Positions 32,325 to 40,329 of a stretch of 64,000 nucleotides of DNA are shown here, one piece after another. The notes under the pieces are model-generated. The model was not told where the DNA came from and made no database searches. It saw only the letters and a program-made list of their open reading frames with translations. The position numbers and the translations under genes were made by a program. Every line of letters starts with the position of its first letter. Position 1 is the first letter of the stretch. The stretch lies in NCBI GenBank assembly GCA_963781495.1, contig CAWAFX010000003.1:124001-188000 (forward strand). Direction: 5' to 3'. Source of the DNA: Mayfieldus sp963781495 (GTDB lineage: Bacteria; Actinomycetota; Thermoleophilia; Solirubrobacterales; 70-9).

Positions 32325-33461
32325 ATGGCAGAGTCAAAGACAGCTTTGAAGGACGCCTCGGCGAAGGACGCCAAGGCCAAGGACGCGGCACTCGACGCCG
32401 CCGTGACCCAGATCGAGCGCCAGTTCGGCGCCGGATCGGTGATGAAGCTCGGCGACAAGAGCGCCGTCGCGGTCGAGGCGATTCCGACCGGGGCGCTGTC
32501 GCTGGACCTGGCGCTCGGGGTGGGGGGCGTGCCGCGAGGCCGCATCGTCGAGATCTTCGGCCCCGAGTCGTCGGGCAAGACGACCCTGATCTACCACATC
32601 ATCGCCGAGGCCCAGGCGATGGGCGGGATCTGCGCCTTCGTCGACGCCGAGCACGCGATCGACCCGATCTACGCGCGCCGGATCGGCGTCGACACCGACG
32701 AGCTGCTGATCTCCCAGCCCGACTACGGCGAGCAGGCGCTGGAGATCGTCGACGTGCTGGTCCGCTCGGGGGCGGTTGACATCGTCGCCGTCGACTCGGT
32801 CGCCGCGCTGACGCCGCGGGCCGAGCTCGAGGGCCAGATGGGGGAGACCCAGGTCGGCCTGCAGGCGCGGCTGATGTCGCAGGCCCTGCGCAAGCTGGCC
32901 GGGAATCTCAACCGCGCCAACACTGTCTGCCTGTTCACGAACCAGATCCGCGAGAAGATCGGGGTCCAGTTCGGCAGCCCCGAGACCCAGCCCGGCGGGC
33001 GGGCGCTGAAGTTCTACTGCTCGCAGCGCCTCGACATGCGCCGGATCGAGACCCTCAAGGAGGGGACCGAGGCGGTCGGCAACCGGGTCCGCGTCAAGGT
33101 GGTCAAGAACAAGGTCGCGGCGCCGTTCCGCCTGGCCGAGTTCGACGTCGAGTACGGCGTCGGCATCTCCAAGCAGGGCTGCCTGATCGACCTCGGCCTC
33201 GAGCACGACCTGGTCCAGAAGTCGGGCTCGTTCTTCTCCTACGGCGAGCTGCGGCTGGGCCAGGGGCGCAACAACGCCAAGCAGTTCCTGACCGAGAACC
33301 CGAAGGTCGCCTCCGAGCTCGAGGCCAAGGTGATGGAGAAGGTCGGAGTCGAGCGCGACGCCGCGGAGGCGAAGCGGGACCTCGCCCCGGTGGAGGAGTC
33401 CGACGAGCCCGAGGCAAAGCCGGAGCCGAAGAAGGCCGAGGCGCAGAAGAAGGCCGCCTAG
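32325..33461 (+). CDS. recA: Recombinase A
   Basis: Strand-exchange ATPase for homologous recombination and SOS. 378 residues. Walker A GPESSGKTTLIYHI, Walker B VDIVAVDSVAAL, L2 loop TNQIREKIGVQFGSPETQPGGRALKF, and the core FVDAEHAIDP. An Ala/Lys/Asp-rich N-terminal extension and a Glu/Lys/Pro C-terminal tail are both non-conserved. ATG 32325 has GAGGTG 9 nt upstream; GTG 32313 is an in-frame alternative. No LexA box of the GAAC-N4-GTTC type was seen upstream, so SOS control may act from another promoter. Confidence 0.98.
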   Translation: MAESKTALKDASAKDAKAKDAALDAAVTQIERQFGAGSVMKLGDKSAVAVEAIPTGALSLDLALGVGGVPRGRIVEIFGPESSGKTTLIYHIIAEAQAMGGICAFVDAEHAIDPIYARRIGVDTDELLISQPDYGEQALEIVDVLVRSGAVDIVAVDSVAALTPRAELEGQMGETQVGLQARLMSQALRKLAGNLNRANTVCLFTNQIREKIGVQFGSPETQPGGRALKFYCSQRLDMRRIETLKEGTEAVGNRVRVKVVKNKVAAPFRLAEFDVEYGVGISKQGCLIDLGLEHDLVQKSGSFFSYGELRLGQGRNNAKQFLTENPKVASELEAKVMEKVGVERDAAEAKRDLAPVEESDEPEAKPEPKKAEAQKKAA

Positions 33462-33474
33462 CGGCGCCGCCGCG

Positions 33475-33923
33475 GTGAGCGAAGAAGCTCTTTCCCTGGC
33501 CCTGGAGGCGCTCTCGCGCAAGGAGCGCACGGTCGCCGAGCTCGGAACCTGGCTGCGGGGGCGCGGCGTCGAGCACGGACAGGTCGAGGAGGTGGTCGAC
33601 CAGTTGGTCTCGACCGGAGTTCTCGACGATGCCCGCTACGCCCGCCGCTACGCCGAAGACAAGCGCGAGCTCCGCGGCTGGGGCAGCGAGCGGATCCGGG
33701 ACGCGCTCTTCGAGCGCGGCATAGCCGACGAGGACGTCGAGGAAGCCCTCGGCAGCGGGCGGCGTCGAAGGGGAGATCGAGCTGGCGCTCGAGGTGTTGC
33801 GCGAGCGGCCACGCGGACCTCGAGGACGGGCGCGAGCGCCAGCGCGCCCTCGGTCTGCTGGCCCGCCGCGGCTATGACTCCGAGGTCGCCTACGAGGCGA
33901 TCCGCCGCGCCCGCCGCGACTGA
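33475..33923 (+). pseudogene. recX: Regulatory protein RecX, coding sequence broken by two frame changes
   Basis: RecX inhibits RecA filaments and normally follows recA. From GTG 33475 the first frame gives a clean RecX N-terminus (ALEALSRKERTVAELGTWL, DDARYARRYAEDKRELRGWG, RIRDALFERGIADEDVEEAL). Near 33757-33772 similarity moves to the +1 frame (EIELALEVLRER). Near 33805-33812 it moves +1 again (ADLEDGRERQRALGLLARRGYDSEVAYEAI) and ends RRARRD at TGA 33923. Together these make a full RecX of about 148 residues. Two single-base insertions would explain it; pseudogene or sequence error cannot be separated here. Confidence 0.85.
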
Positions 33924-33955
33924 GCCCAACTGCCCCCAGAGCCGGCGTCTGGCGG

Positions 33956-33961
33956 TAGGTT
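33956..33961 (+). promoter_or_regulatory. -10-like TAGGTT upstream of the Ig-repeat gene
   Basis: Ends 9 nt before ATG 33971. Confidence 0.35.
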
Positions 33962-33970
33962 TGTAGCGGC

Positions 33971-35575
33971 ATGTACGAGCTCAAGCGGGAGAAGCTCGGG
34001 GGGCGGCTGAAGGGAGCGATCCTCGGCCTGCTGCTGGCCGGGCTGGCCCTGCTTCTGCTGCCGGCCGGCGCAAATGCAGCCGCGGCGACCCACTTCGAGG
34101 TCAGCGCCACGACCCCTGTGACCGCCGGACAGGCGGTCAGCTTCACCGTCACCGCCCTTGACGGAACCAACGCCACCGACACCGGCTACACGGGCACGGT
34201 CCACTTCACGAGCACCGACGGTGCCGCGGTCCTGCCTGCGAACTCGACCCTGACCAACGGGGTCGGGATGTTCCCGGCGACGATGAAGACCGCCGGCTCC
34301 CAGACGATCACCGCGACCGACACGGTGACGGCCTCGATCACCGGGGTCAGCAACAGCATCACGGTCAATCCAGCCGCGGCGAACCACTTCGCTATCACCG
34401 CCCCGGCCACGGCGACCGCGGGAACGCCGATCAGCTTTACGACGAGGGCTCTGGACCCGTTCGGCAACACCGACACCAACTACGCGCAGACCGTCCACTT
34501 CTCGAGTAGCGACAACAGCGCGACCCTGCCCGCGAACTCGATCCTGACGAATGGCACCGTCACCCTCAGCGCGACACTGCGCCGAGCCGGCAGCCAGACG
34601 ATCACCGCCGCCCAGGTCGCAAACCTCTCGATCAGCGGCACCAGCGGCTCGATCGCCGTCGCGGCGGCGCCGGCCACCCACCTCGCGGTGGCGACGCCGC
34701 CCGCGGCCCAGACCGGCACCGCCTTCGACTTCACGGTCACAGCGCTGGACGACTTCGGCAATACCGACACCCTTTACGGGGGCACAGTGCACCTCACCAG
34801 CACCGACGGGGCGGCGACACTGCCGGCCAACTCGACCCTGACGATGGGCAGCCGCTCGTTCACGGCCACACTGCGAACCGAGGGCTCGCAGACGATCAGC
34901 GCCAACGACGTCGGCACCCCCTCGATCAACGGGGCCAGCGCCCCCATCACGGTCAGCAGCGCCAGCCGGTTCACGGTCACGGCGCCGGCGGCGGCGACCG
35001 CCGGCAATGCGTTCACCTTCACGGTCACGGCGCGTACCGCCAGCGGTGCCGTCGACACCGCCTACGGAGGCTCGGTGCGCTTCTCGAGCTCCGATTCCAG
35101 CGCCTCGCTGCCGCTCGACGCCCAGCTCGCTAACGGGACCGGGACCTTCACCGCAACCCTGCGCAGCACCGGCCAGCAGACGATCAGCGCTCAAGACCGC
35201 GACCTGCCCGCGATCAGCGGCGCCAGCGGTGTCGTCGCCGTCAGCCCCTCGAACAAGTTCAGCTTCGGCAAGGTGAAGCTGCACAGGCACAGCGGCACCG
35301 CGATCCTCCGGGTCGACGTCCCCGGGCCCGGCAAGCTGGCCCTGGGCGGTAAGGGCGTCCGCCACCAGCGGCTCAGCCCCGATGCCGCCTCCCCGCGGGC
35401 GATAGGCGTAAGCGAGGCCGGCGTCGTGAGGCTGGTCGTCAAGGCTCGCGGCAAGGCGAAGCGCAAGCTGAAGCGCACAGGCAGCGTCAAGGTGAGGGCG
35501 AAGGTGACCTTCACGCCAAGCGGCGGAGCCCCGGCCAGCCACACGATCCCGATAAGGCTGAAGAAGAAGCTCTAG
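33971..35575 (+). CDS. Secreted protein with four Ig-like tandem repeats and a basic C-terminal domain
   Basis: 534 residues. Signal peptide: basic start, hydrophobic core ILGLLLAGLALLLLPAG, then ANA-AAA cleavage region. Four repeats of about 95-98 residues follow, each beginning like THFEVSATTPVTAGQAVSFT and containing the cores TALD..G, VHFTSTDGAA, LPANSTLTNG and SQTIT; Thr/Ser/Ala rich and probably beta-sandwich (Big/invasin-like). The last 130 residues (FSFGKVKLHRHSGTAILRVDV, PGPGKLALGGKGV, KRKLKRTGSVKVRAKVTFTP) form a Lys-rich beta domain that I recall from many secreted Thermoleophilia proteins. There is no sortase signal or membrane anchor. Likely a surface or matrix protein; role unknown. 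Confidence 0.82.
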   Translation: MYELKREKLGGRLKGAILGLLLAGLALLLLPAGANAAAATHFEVSATTPVTAGQAVSFTVTALDGTNATDTGYTGTVHFTSTDGAAVLPANSTLTNGVGMFPATMKTAGSQTITATDTVTASITGVSNSITVNPAAANHFAITAPATATAGTPISFTTRALDPFGNTDTNYAQTVHFSSSDNSATLPANSILTNGTVTLSATLRRAGSQTITAAQVANLSISGTSGSIAVAAAPATHLAVATPPAAQTGTAFDFTVTALDDFGNTDTLYGGTVHLTSTDGAATLPANSTLTMGSRSFTATLRTEGSQTISANDVGTPSINGASAPITVSSASRFTVTAPAAATAGNAFTFTVTARTASGAVDTAYGGSVRFSSSDSSASLPLDAQLANGTGTFTATLRSTGQQTISAQDRDLPAISGASGVVAVSPSNKFSFGKVKLHRHSGTAILRVDVPGPGKLALGGKGVRHQRLSPDAASPRAIGVSEAGVVRLVVKARGKAKRKLKRTGSVKVRAKVTFTPSGGAPASHTIPIRLKKKL

Positions 35576-35949
35576 CCGTCTCCTTCGAGCCGGTTTCGGA
35601 AGGCCTCGGCGGGATAGACCATCGCCCCACCGGCGCGGGCGCGATCGGCGAGCCAGCGATCCGAGGTAACGACCTGAACCCCGCCGGGCTCGGGATCGAC
35701 GGCGATGCGACGGGCGATCTCGTCGTCGGCGGAGTTCGGGCCCGGGCGGGGAGCGTGGGCGATCTCGACCACGGTCGAGCGGATCGGCGGCCGCGGCGGC
35801 TGCTCGAAGACCACGGTCACGTCCTCTCCGTTGACCGCCACCCAGCGTTCGAGGGCGTCGACGAGGCGGACCATCGCCGCGTGGCGGTCCTTCCACCATC
35901 CGTCGGGGCGGGTGCCGATCACGTTCATCCCATCGACCAGCCAGCGCAC
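35572..35949 (-). CDS. NYN-domain (YacP-like) ribonuclease family protein
   Basis: 125 residues. NYN/PIN-like fold: WLVDGMNVIGTRPDGWW (first Asp of the metal site), VTVVFEQPP, NSADDEIARRIA (acidic pair) and VVTSDRWLADRARAGGAMV (last Asp). It is shorter than B. subtilis YacP/Rae1 but has the full acidic set, so nuclease activity is plausible. GTG start with TAACCT 6 nt upstream. The stop codon shares CTAG with the convergent Ig-repeat gene. Confidence 0.85.
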   Translation of the reverse strand: MRWLVDGMNVIGTRPDGWWKDRHAAMVRLVDALERWVAVNGEDVTVVFEQPPRPPIRSTVVEIAHAPRPGPNSADDEIARRIAVDPEPGGVQVVTSDRWLADRARAGGAMVYPAEAFRNRLEGDG

Positions 35950-35955
35950 GGGGTC

Positions 35956-35961
35956 AGGTTA
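35956..35961 (-). promoter_or_regulatory. -10 hexamer TAACCT of the NYN gene
   Basis: Minus strand, 6 nt before GTG 35949; leaderless transcript predicted. Confidence 0.5.
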
Positions 35962-36067
35962 GGCCGTGGCGGTCGCCCGCAGGCGCGAGCTTGCCAGCCG
36001 GCCAGCGCAGAGCTACCATCGAAGCAGGCGTCGCATAGCGTCGCCGTTGATGAAATAGAAACTTGGA

Positions 36068-36085
36068 CGCCGCCCTCGGGCGGCG
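36068..36085 (+). promoter_or_regulatory. Hairpin in the rny leader
   Basis: CGCCGCCC pairs with GGGCGGCG. No T-run follows, so it is more likely leader structure than a terminator. The 193-base gap upstream of rny shows no ORF of note. Confidence 0.4.
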
Positions 36086-36142
36086 CATAGAGGCGGGCCG
36101 GGTCCCTGCCGGATCTGGGGACATGGTTCGGGAGAGGAACCG

Positions 36143-37597
36143 ATGGAGATCCGGTCTTTGTTGCCCCCGTGGAACCGCACGGGCACCAAGCGCGACCGCG
36201 CTGACGATCCACCCGCGCCGACCCAGCAGGCCGAGGGCGCTGGGCCTGAGCCGGTCGATGCGGTCGGCGGGCTGCAGGGCGAGCTGCGCACCCGCCGGAC
36301 CGAGATCGTGCGGATGGAGGAGAGGGCGCTGCGGCAGATGGAGTCGGTCGAGACCCAGCTGCGGGAGCTCGGGCGCCGCAACGAGGCGCTCGACGACCGC
36401 GAGCGCAACCTCGACCATCAGGTGTCGGAGCTGAAGGAGGCCAAGCGGCGCCAGCTGCGTGAGCTGGAGCGGATCGCCGGCCTCAGCGCCGCCCAGGCGC
36501 GCCAGATCCTGATCAAGGAGGTCGAGGACGAAGGGCGCCACCAGGCGGCGCTGACCCTGCAGCGGATGGAGGAGGAGACCAAGCTGGAGGCCGAGCGCCG
36601 GGCGCGCGGCATCCTCGCCGTCGCGATGCAGCGGCTGGCCGCCGATCAGGCGAGCCAGACGACGACGCGCATGGTGCAGCTGCCCAGCGACGAGATGAAG
36701 GGGCGGATCATCGGGCGCGACGGGCGCAACATCCGCGCCCTGGAGAACCTCACCGGGGTCGACTTCATCATCGACGAGACACCATCGGCGGTGGTGCTGT
36801 CGAGCTTTGACGGAATGCGGCGCGAGGTCGCCCGCCTGACGCTGGAGAAGCTGATCGCCGACGGCCGCATCCATCCGTCGCGCTGCGAGGAGGCCTACGA
36901 GCAGGCCGTCTCGGAGGTCGAGGGCCAGGTCGTCTCCGAGGCCGAACGCGCGATGCTCGAGGCCGGGGTCACCGGGGTGCATCCCGAGCTCGTGAGGCTG
37001 CTGGGAAGGCTCCGCTTCCGCACCAGCTACGGCCAGAACGTCCTCGATCACCTGGTCGAGTGCGCGCACCTGGCGGCGCTGATGGCGCAGGAGCTGGGCG
37101 CTTCGGCCGAGGTGGCCAGGCGGGGCGCACTGCTGCACGACCTCGGCAAGGCGGTCAGCCACGAGATCGACGGCGCGCACGCGGAGGTCGGCGCCCGCCT
37201 CGCTCGCCGCTATGACGAGCCGGAGGCCGTCGCGCACGCGATCGAGTCGCATCACAACGAGGTCGAGCCGCGCACCGTCGAAGCGGTGATCGTGCAGACG
37301 GCCGACGCCCTCTCCGGCGCCCGTCCGGGGGCTCGCGGCGAGTCGCTGGAGCGCTACGTGACCCGCCTGCGGGACCTGGAGGAGATCGCACAGCGCCACG
37401 ACGGGGTGCGGAAGGTCTACGCGATGCAGGCCGGGCGCGAGATCCGGGTGATGGTCGATCCGGGCCAGGTCGACGACGACGCAGCGGCGCTGATCTCGCA
37501 CGCGATCGCAACCGCCGTCGAGCGCGAGATGGAGTTCCCGGGCAGGATCAAGATCACCGTCATCCGCGAGAGCCGCTCGACCGCCTTCGCCGAGTAG
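36143..37597 (+). CDS. rny: Ribonuclease Y, lacking the usual membrane anchor
   Basis: Endoribonuclease that initiates mRNA decay. 484 residues. Long coiled coil (about residues 45-165, Glu/Arg/Gln rich), KH domain (MKGRIIGRDGRNIRALENLTGVDFIID) and HD domain (LLHDLGKAVSHEIDGAHAEVG, then AIESHHNEVEPRTVEAVIVQTADALSGARPGARGESLE). The family normally begins with a transmembrane helix. Here the first 40 residues are Pro/Arg/Asp rich (LPPWNRTGTKRDRADDPP) with no hydrophobic stretch, and no upstream start restores one. SD GAGAGGA lies 5 nt before ATG 36143. Confidence 0.95.
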   Translation: MEIRSLLPPWNRTGTKRDRADDPPAPTQQAEGAGPEPVDAVGGLQGELRTRRTEIVRMEERALRQMESVETQLRELGRRNEALDDRERNLDHQVSELKEAKRRQLRELERIAGLSAAQARQILIKEVEDEGRHQAALTLQRMEEETKLEAERRARGILAVAMQRLAADQASQTTTRMVQLPSDEMKGRIIGRDGRNIRALENLTGVDFIIDETPSAVVLSSFDGMRREVARLTLEKLIADGRIHPSRCEEAYEQAVSEVEGQVVSEAERAMLEAGVTGVHPELVRLLGRLRFRTSYGQNVLDHLVECAHLAALMAQELGASAEVARRGALLHDLGKAVSHEIDGAHAEVGARLARRYDEPEAVAHAIESHHNEVEPRTVEAVIVQTADALSGARPGARGESLERYVTRLRDLEEIAQRHDGVRKVYAMQAGREIRVMVDPGQVDDDAAALISHAIATAVEREMEFPGRIKITVIRESRSTAFAE

Positions 37598-37602
37598 CTG
37601 GA

Positions 37603-37608
37603 TAGGAT
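37603..37608 (+). promoter_or_regulatory. -10 hexamer TAGGAT of the cupredoxin gene
   Basis: Ends 6 nt before GTG 37615; leaderless transcript predicted. Confidence 0.5.
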
Positions 37609-37614
37609 CGAGGC

Positions 37615-38313
37615 GTGAACGCGACCGACCTCACCGTGCTCGCGATCCTCAACGGGACCGCCTTCTACGTCTTCGGGATCTGCCTCGCAAGCCTGGCGCT
37701 GGTCATCACCGCGATCGGCCTGCGCAGCTCCGACGCCTTCTCGTCGAGGCGGGCGGAACGGCTGACGGTGCTGATCTTCGTCGTCCTGGTGATCGGGACG
37801 GTGACCTTCGCCGTGCGCTACTCGCGCAATGAGCAGTCAGACCGGCGGGCGAAGCTGGCGGCGGAGGAAAAGCAGCTCGGAACCCAGGCGCAGTCTCCCG
37901 GCGGCAGTCCGAGCGGCTCCGCTGTCTCCGGCACTGGCGGCACCGCGAACCTGGTCAAGCCGAAGGGGAGCGGCGCCAGCACCCAGGCCGGGACCAAGGC
38001 AGCCGCGGGGCAGGCGGCGGCGAAGGGACCGGGGGGCACGGTGAAGCTGTCGGCCGACCCGACCCAGATCGCCTACACGACCAAGTCGCTCTCCAGCAAG
38101 TCCGGCAAGGTGACGATCGACTTCACCAACCCTTCCCAGCTTCAACATGACGTCGCGATCGCCCAGGGCAGCAAGCAGATCGCGGTCTCGAAGCTGATCT
38201 CCCAGGGCAGCACCAGCGTCAGCGCCGACCTGGCTCCGGGCAGCTACGTCTTCTATTGCACCGTGCCCGGCCATCGGCAGGCCGGTATGCAGGGCACCCT
38301 CACCGTCAGGTAG
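37615..38313 (+). CDS. Membrane-anchored cupredoxin-like protein
   Basis: 232 residues. Two membrane helices (residues about 12-37 and 48-68), an extracytoplasmic Gly/Ser/Ala/Lys-rich linker, then a plastocyanin-like beta domain. The type-1 copper ligands are visible: His in LQHDVAI, then Cys, His and Met in FYCTVPGHRQAGM. This predicts a mononuclear copper electron carrier facing outward, possibly for a respiratory oxidase, but no oxidase genes are nearby. Transcribed with its own promoter, followed 5 bases later by the CYTH gene. Confidence 0.87.
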   Translation: MNATDLTVLAILNGTAFYVFGICLASLALVITAIGLRSSDAFSSRRAERLTVLIFVVLVIGTVTFAVRYSRNEQSDRRAKLAAEEKQLGTQAQSPGGSPSGSAVSGTGGTANLVKPKGSGASTQAGTKAAAGQAAAKGPGGTVKLSADPTQIAYTTKSLSSKSGKVTIDFTNPSQLQHDVAIAQGSKQIAVSKLISQGSTSVSADLAPGSYVFYCTVPGHRQAGMQGTLTVR

Positions 38314-38318
38314 GGGGC

Positions 38319-38804
38319 ATGCCGCATGAAATCGAGCGAAAGTTCCTCCTCCCGGGGGCGCCGGACTGGCTGGACCGGTATCCCTCGACACCGATCGAAC
38401 AGGGCTATCTGGCGATCGAGGAGACGGTCGAGGTGCGCCTGCGCCAGGCTGGAGAGCGGCATCGCCTGACCGTCAAGCGCGGCCACGGCGAGCTCCGTGA
38501 CGAGGTCGAAGTCGAGCTCGACCGCGACCAGTTCGATCGCCTCTGGCCACTGACCGAGTCCCGGCGCCTTTGCAAACGGCGCTACCTGGTGCCGGTGGGC
38601 GACCTCGAGGCCGAGGTCGACGTCTTCGAGGGCCGGCTCGAAGGCTTGACCACGGCCGAGATCGAGTTCGGTTCCGAGGCTGACGCGGACGAGTTCGAAC
38701 CGCCCGCCTGGCTGGGCGAAGAGGTGACCGGCGACAAGCGCTTCGCCAACCAGAACCTCGTCCGCGCGGGAATCCCGGCCCCGATGAGCAACCAGGGGGC
38801 CTAG
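38319..38804 (+). CDS. CYTH-domain (triphosphate tunnel) protein
   Basis: 161 residues from ATG 38319. The signature EIERKFLL (ExExK) is at the N-terminus, followed by the tunnel strands EQGYLAIEETVEVRLRQAG, RLTVKRGHGELRDEVEVEL and TAEIEFGSEAD. CYTH enzymes hydrolyse inorganic triphosphate, thiamine triphosphate or related compounds in a metal-dependent way. The next gene encodes a CHAD domain; CYTH and CHAD are often fused, so the two very likely work together on polyphosphate-type ligands. Confidence 0.9.
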   Translation: MPHEIERKFLLPGAPDWLDRYPSTPIEQGYLAIEETVEVRLRQAGERHRLTVKRGHGELRDEVEVELDRDQFDRLWPLTESRRLCKRRYLVPVGDLEAEVDVFEGRLEGLTTAEIEFGSEADADEFEPPAWLGEEVTGDKRFANQNLVRAGIPAPMSNQGA

Positions 38805-38806
38805 GG

Positions 38807-39709
38807 ATGTCCTCGCGCGCCTACCGACTGAGGGACGACGAGAAGCCCCGCAAGGGAATCCGCAGAATTGCCGAGGGCCGGGCCGACGACGCCCTCGAGC
38901 AGCTCGAGGAGGCGGGCGAGAAGACGGTCCACGAGGCGCGCAAGGACATGAAGAAGATGCGGGCGCTGCTGCGGCTTGTACGCGCCGACATCGGCAAGCG
39001 CACCTATCGGGCCGAGAACAGCCGCTACCGCGACGCCGGGCGCCGCCTCTCCGCCGCCCGCGACGCCGAGGTCAAGCTGGAGACCCTGGACGGGCTGCGG
39101 GAGCGCTTCGGCGACGAGATCGACGAGGTGGCGGTCGAGGCCTTCCGCGAGATCCTGGAGCGAGAGTTCGCGGCCGAGTCGAAGGCGATCCAGAACGGTG
39201 CCGGGCCGGTGCGCGATTCAGCCATCGAGATCAACCAGGGCCGGCGCCAGGTCGCCGAGTGGCGGCTGCGGTCCACGGGTTGGGAGCTGGTCGGGCCGGG
39301 GCTGAGGCGCAGCTACAGCCGTGGCCGCAAGGGGATGAAGCGGGTCGCCGCCGGCGGCAGCGCCGAGGAGGTGCACGAATGGCGCAAGCGGGCCAAGGAC
39401 CTCTGGTACCAGCTGCGGATCGTGAAGTGCGCCTGGCCCGAGCCGCTGGGGGCGACCGCCGACGAGGTGCACGAGCTCGGCGACCTGCTCGGGGACCATC
39501 ACGATTTGCAGGTGCTCGCCGATGACGCGCGGACTCGTGGCGGCCTCTTCATGGGCAAGGACGAGGCCGAGCAGCTGGCGCAGCTGGCGGCCCGCCGCCA
39601 GGAGGAGCTGCTGGAAGAGGCGCTGAAGATCGGCGAGCGCGTCTACGCCGAGAAGCCGAAGCGCTTCGAGAAGCGGCTGCGCCGCTACTGGCGGGCCTGG
39701 CGCGGCTAG
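38807..39709 (+). CDS. CHAD-domain protein
   Basis: 300 residues of conserved histidine alpha-helical domain, a polyphosphate-binding helical bundle. Two half-repeats are visible: VHEARKDMKKMRALLRLVRADIG with RRLSAARDAEVKLETL, and VHEWRKRAKDLWYQLRIVKCAW with ELGDLLGDHHDLQVLADD. The conserved His and basic residues (VHE-x-RK) are present in both halves. Two bases separate it from the CYTH gene. No signal peptide. Confidence 0.92.
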   Translation: MSSRAYRLRDDEKPRKGIRRIAEGRADDALEQLEEAGEKTVHEARKDMKKMRALLRLVRADIGKRTYRAENSRYRDAGRRLSAARDAEVKLETLDGLRERFGDEIDEVAVEAFREILEREFAAESKAIQNGAGPVRDSAIEINQGRRQVAEWRLRSTGWELVGPGLRRSYSRGRKGMKRVAAGGSAEEVHEWRKRAKDLWYQLRIVKCAWPEPLGATADEVHELGDLLGDHHDLQVLADDARTRGGLFMGKDEAEQLAQLAARRQEELLEEALKIGERVYAEKPKRFEKRLRRYWRAWRG

Positions 39710-39761
39710 CGCCGGCGCAATAGGATCGCCGCATACAAACGCGCCTGCCCGCGACGCGGGG

Positions 39762-39788
39762 CATCGCCGCCAGATAACGGCGGCGATG
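39762..39788 (+). promoter_or_regulatory. 10-bp hairpin between the CHAD gene and the next secreted protein
   Basis: CATCGCCGCC (39762-39771) pairs with GGCGGCGATG (39779-39788) over a 7-nt AT-richer loop. No T-run follows. Either a weak (Rho-assisted) terminator or a leader element. Confidence 0.45.
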
Positions 39789-39833
39789 GGGGAGGGCGCC
39801 GGCGGAGGCCAACCCGAAAGAGGAGGGTTCCGC

Positions 39834-40307
39834 ATGAAAATCCCGTCCAACCACCCGCGAGGCCGTTTCCTGGTCCTGACGGTTGCTCTCGCCGCCGGCG
39901 CAGTCCTGACGCTGGCCGTCGGCGCCGCCCTCGCGGTGACGATCAAGCCGGGCAAGTACAGCGGCGCGGAGAGCTATCAGGGGTTCAAGAGCTCGACCGA
40001 GTTCGTCACCTTCACCGTCAACAAGAGCAAGACAAAGGTCAAGAAGCTGCGGCTGGTCCCCTTCGTCGCCAACAAGTGCGGATCCGGAGGCCCACCGCCG
40101 AAGGAGACCTCGAAGACCGTGAAGATCAAGAACGGCCGCTTCAAGGGAACGGTCAAGGAGCTGACCACCAACGGCACCGTCGAGGCAAAGGGCTTGGTCA
40201 GCGGCAAGTTCAAGGCCGGCGGCAAGGTCAAGGGGACCGTGAAGAGCACGCTGCCGTCGGCGCCGCAGTGCAACGCGACGTTTACCTTCACGGCCAAGAT
40301 GTCCTGA
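39834..40307 (+). CDS. Small secreted Lys/Thr-rich protein of unknown function
   Basis: 157 residues. Signal peptide (GRFLVLTVALAAGAVLTLAVGAALA) then a mature beta-rich domain with many Lys, Thr, Gly and Val (KPGKYSGAESYQGFKSSTEF, VNKSKTKVKKLRLVPFVA). Two Cys (NKCGSG and PQCNAT) could form one disulfide. It resembles short secreted proteins often seen in soil actinobacteria, but I cannot assign a family. ATG 39834 has SD AGGAGGG 6 nt upstream; the earlier in-frame ATG 39786 lies in the hairpin and is rejected. Confidence 0.75.
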   Translation: MKIPSNHPRGRFLVLTVALAAGAVLTLAVGAALAVTIKPGKYSGAESYQGFKSSTEFVTFTVNKSKTKVKKLRLVPFVANKCGSGGPPPKETSKTVKIKNGRFKGTVKELTTNGTVEAKGLVSGKFKAGGKVKGTVKSTLPSAPQCNATFTFTAKMS

Positions 40308-40316
40308 GGCTCGCGG

Positions 40317-40322
40317 TACCCT
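40317..40322 (+). promoter_or_regulatory. -10 hexamer TACCCT of miaB
   Basis: Ends 7 nt before GTG 40330; leaderless transcript predicted. Confidence 0.5.
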
Positions 40323-40329
40323 CAGCCGC

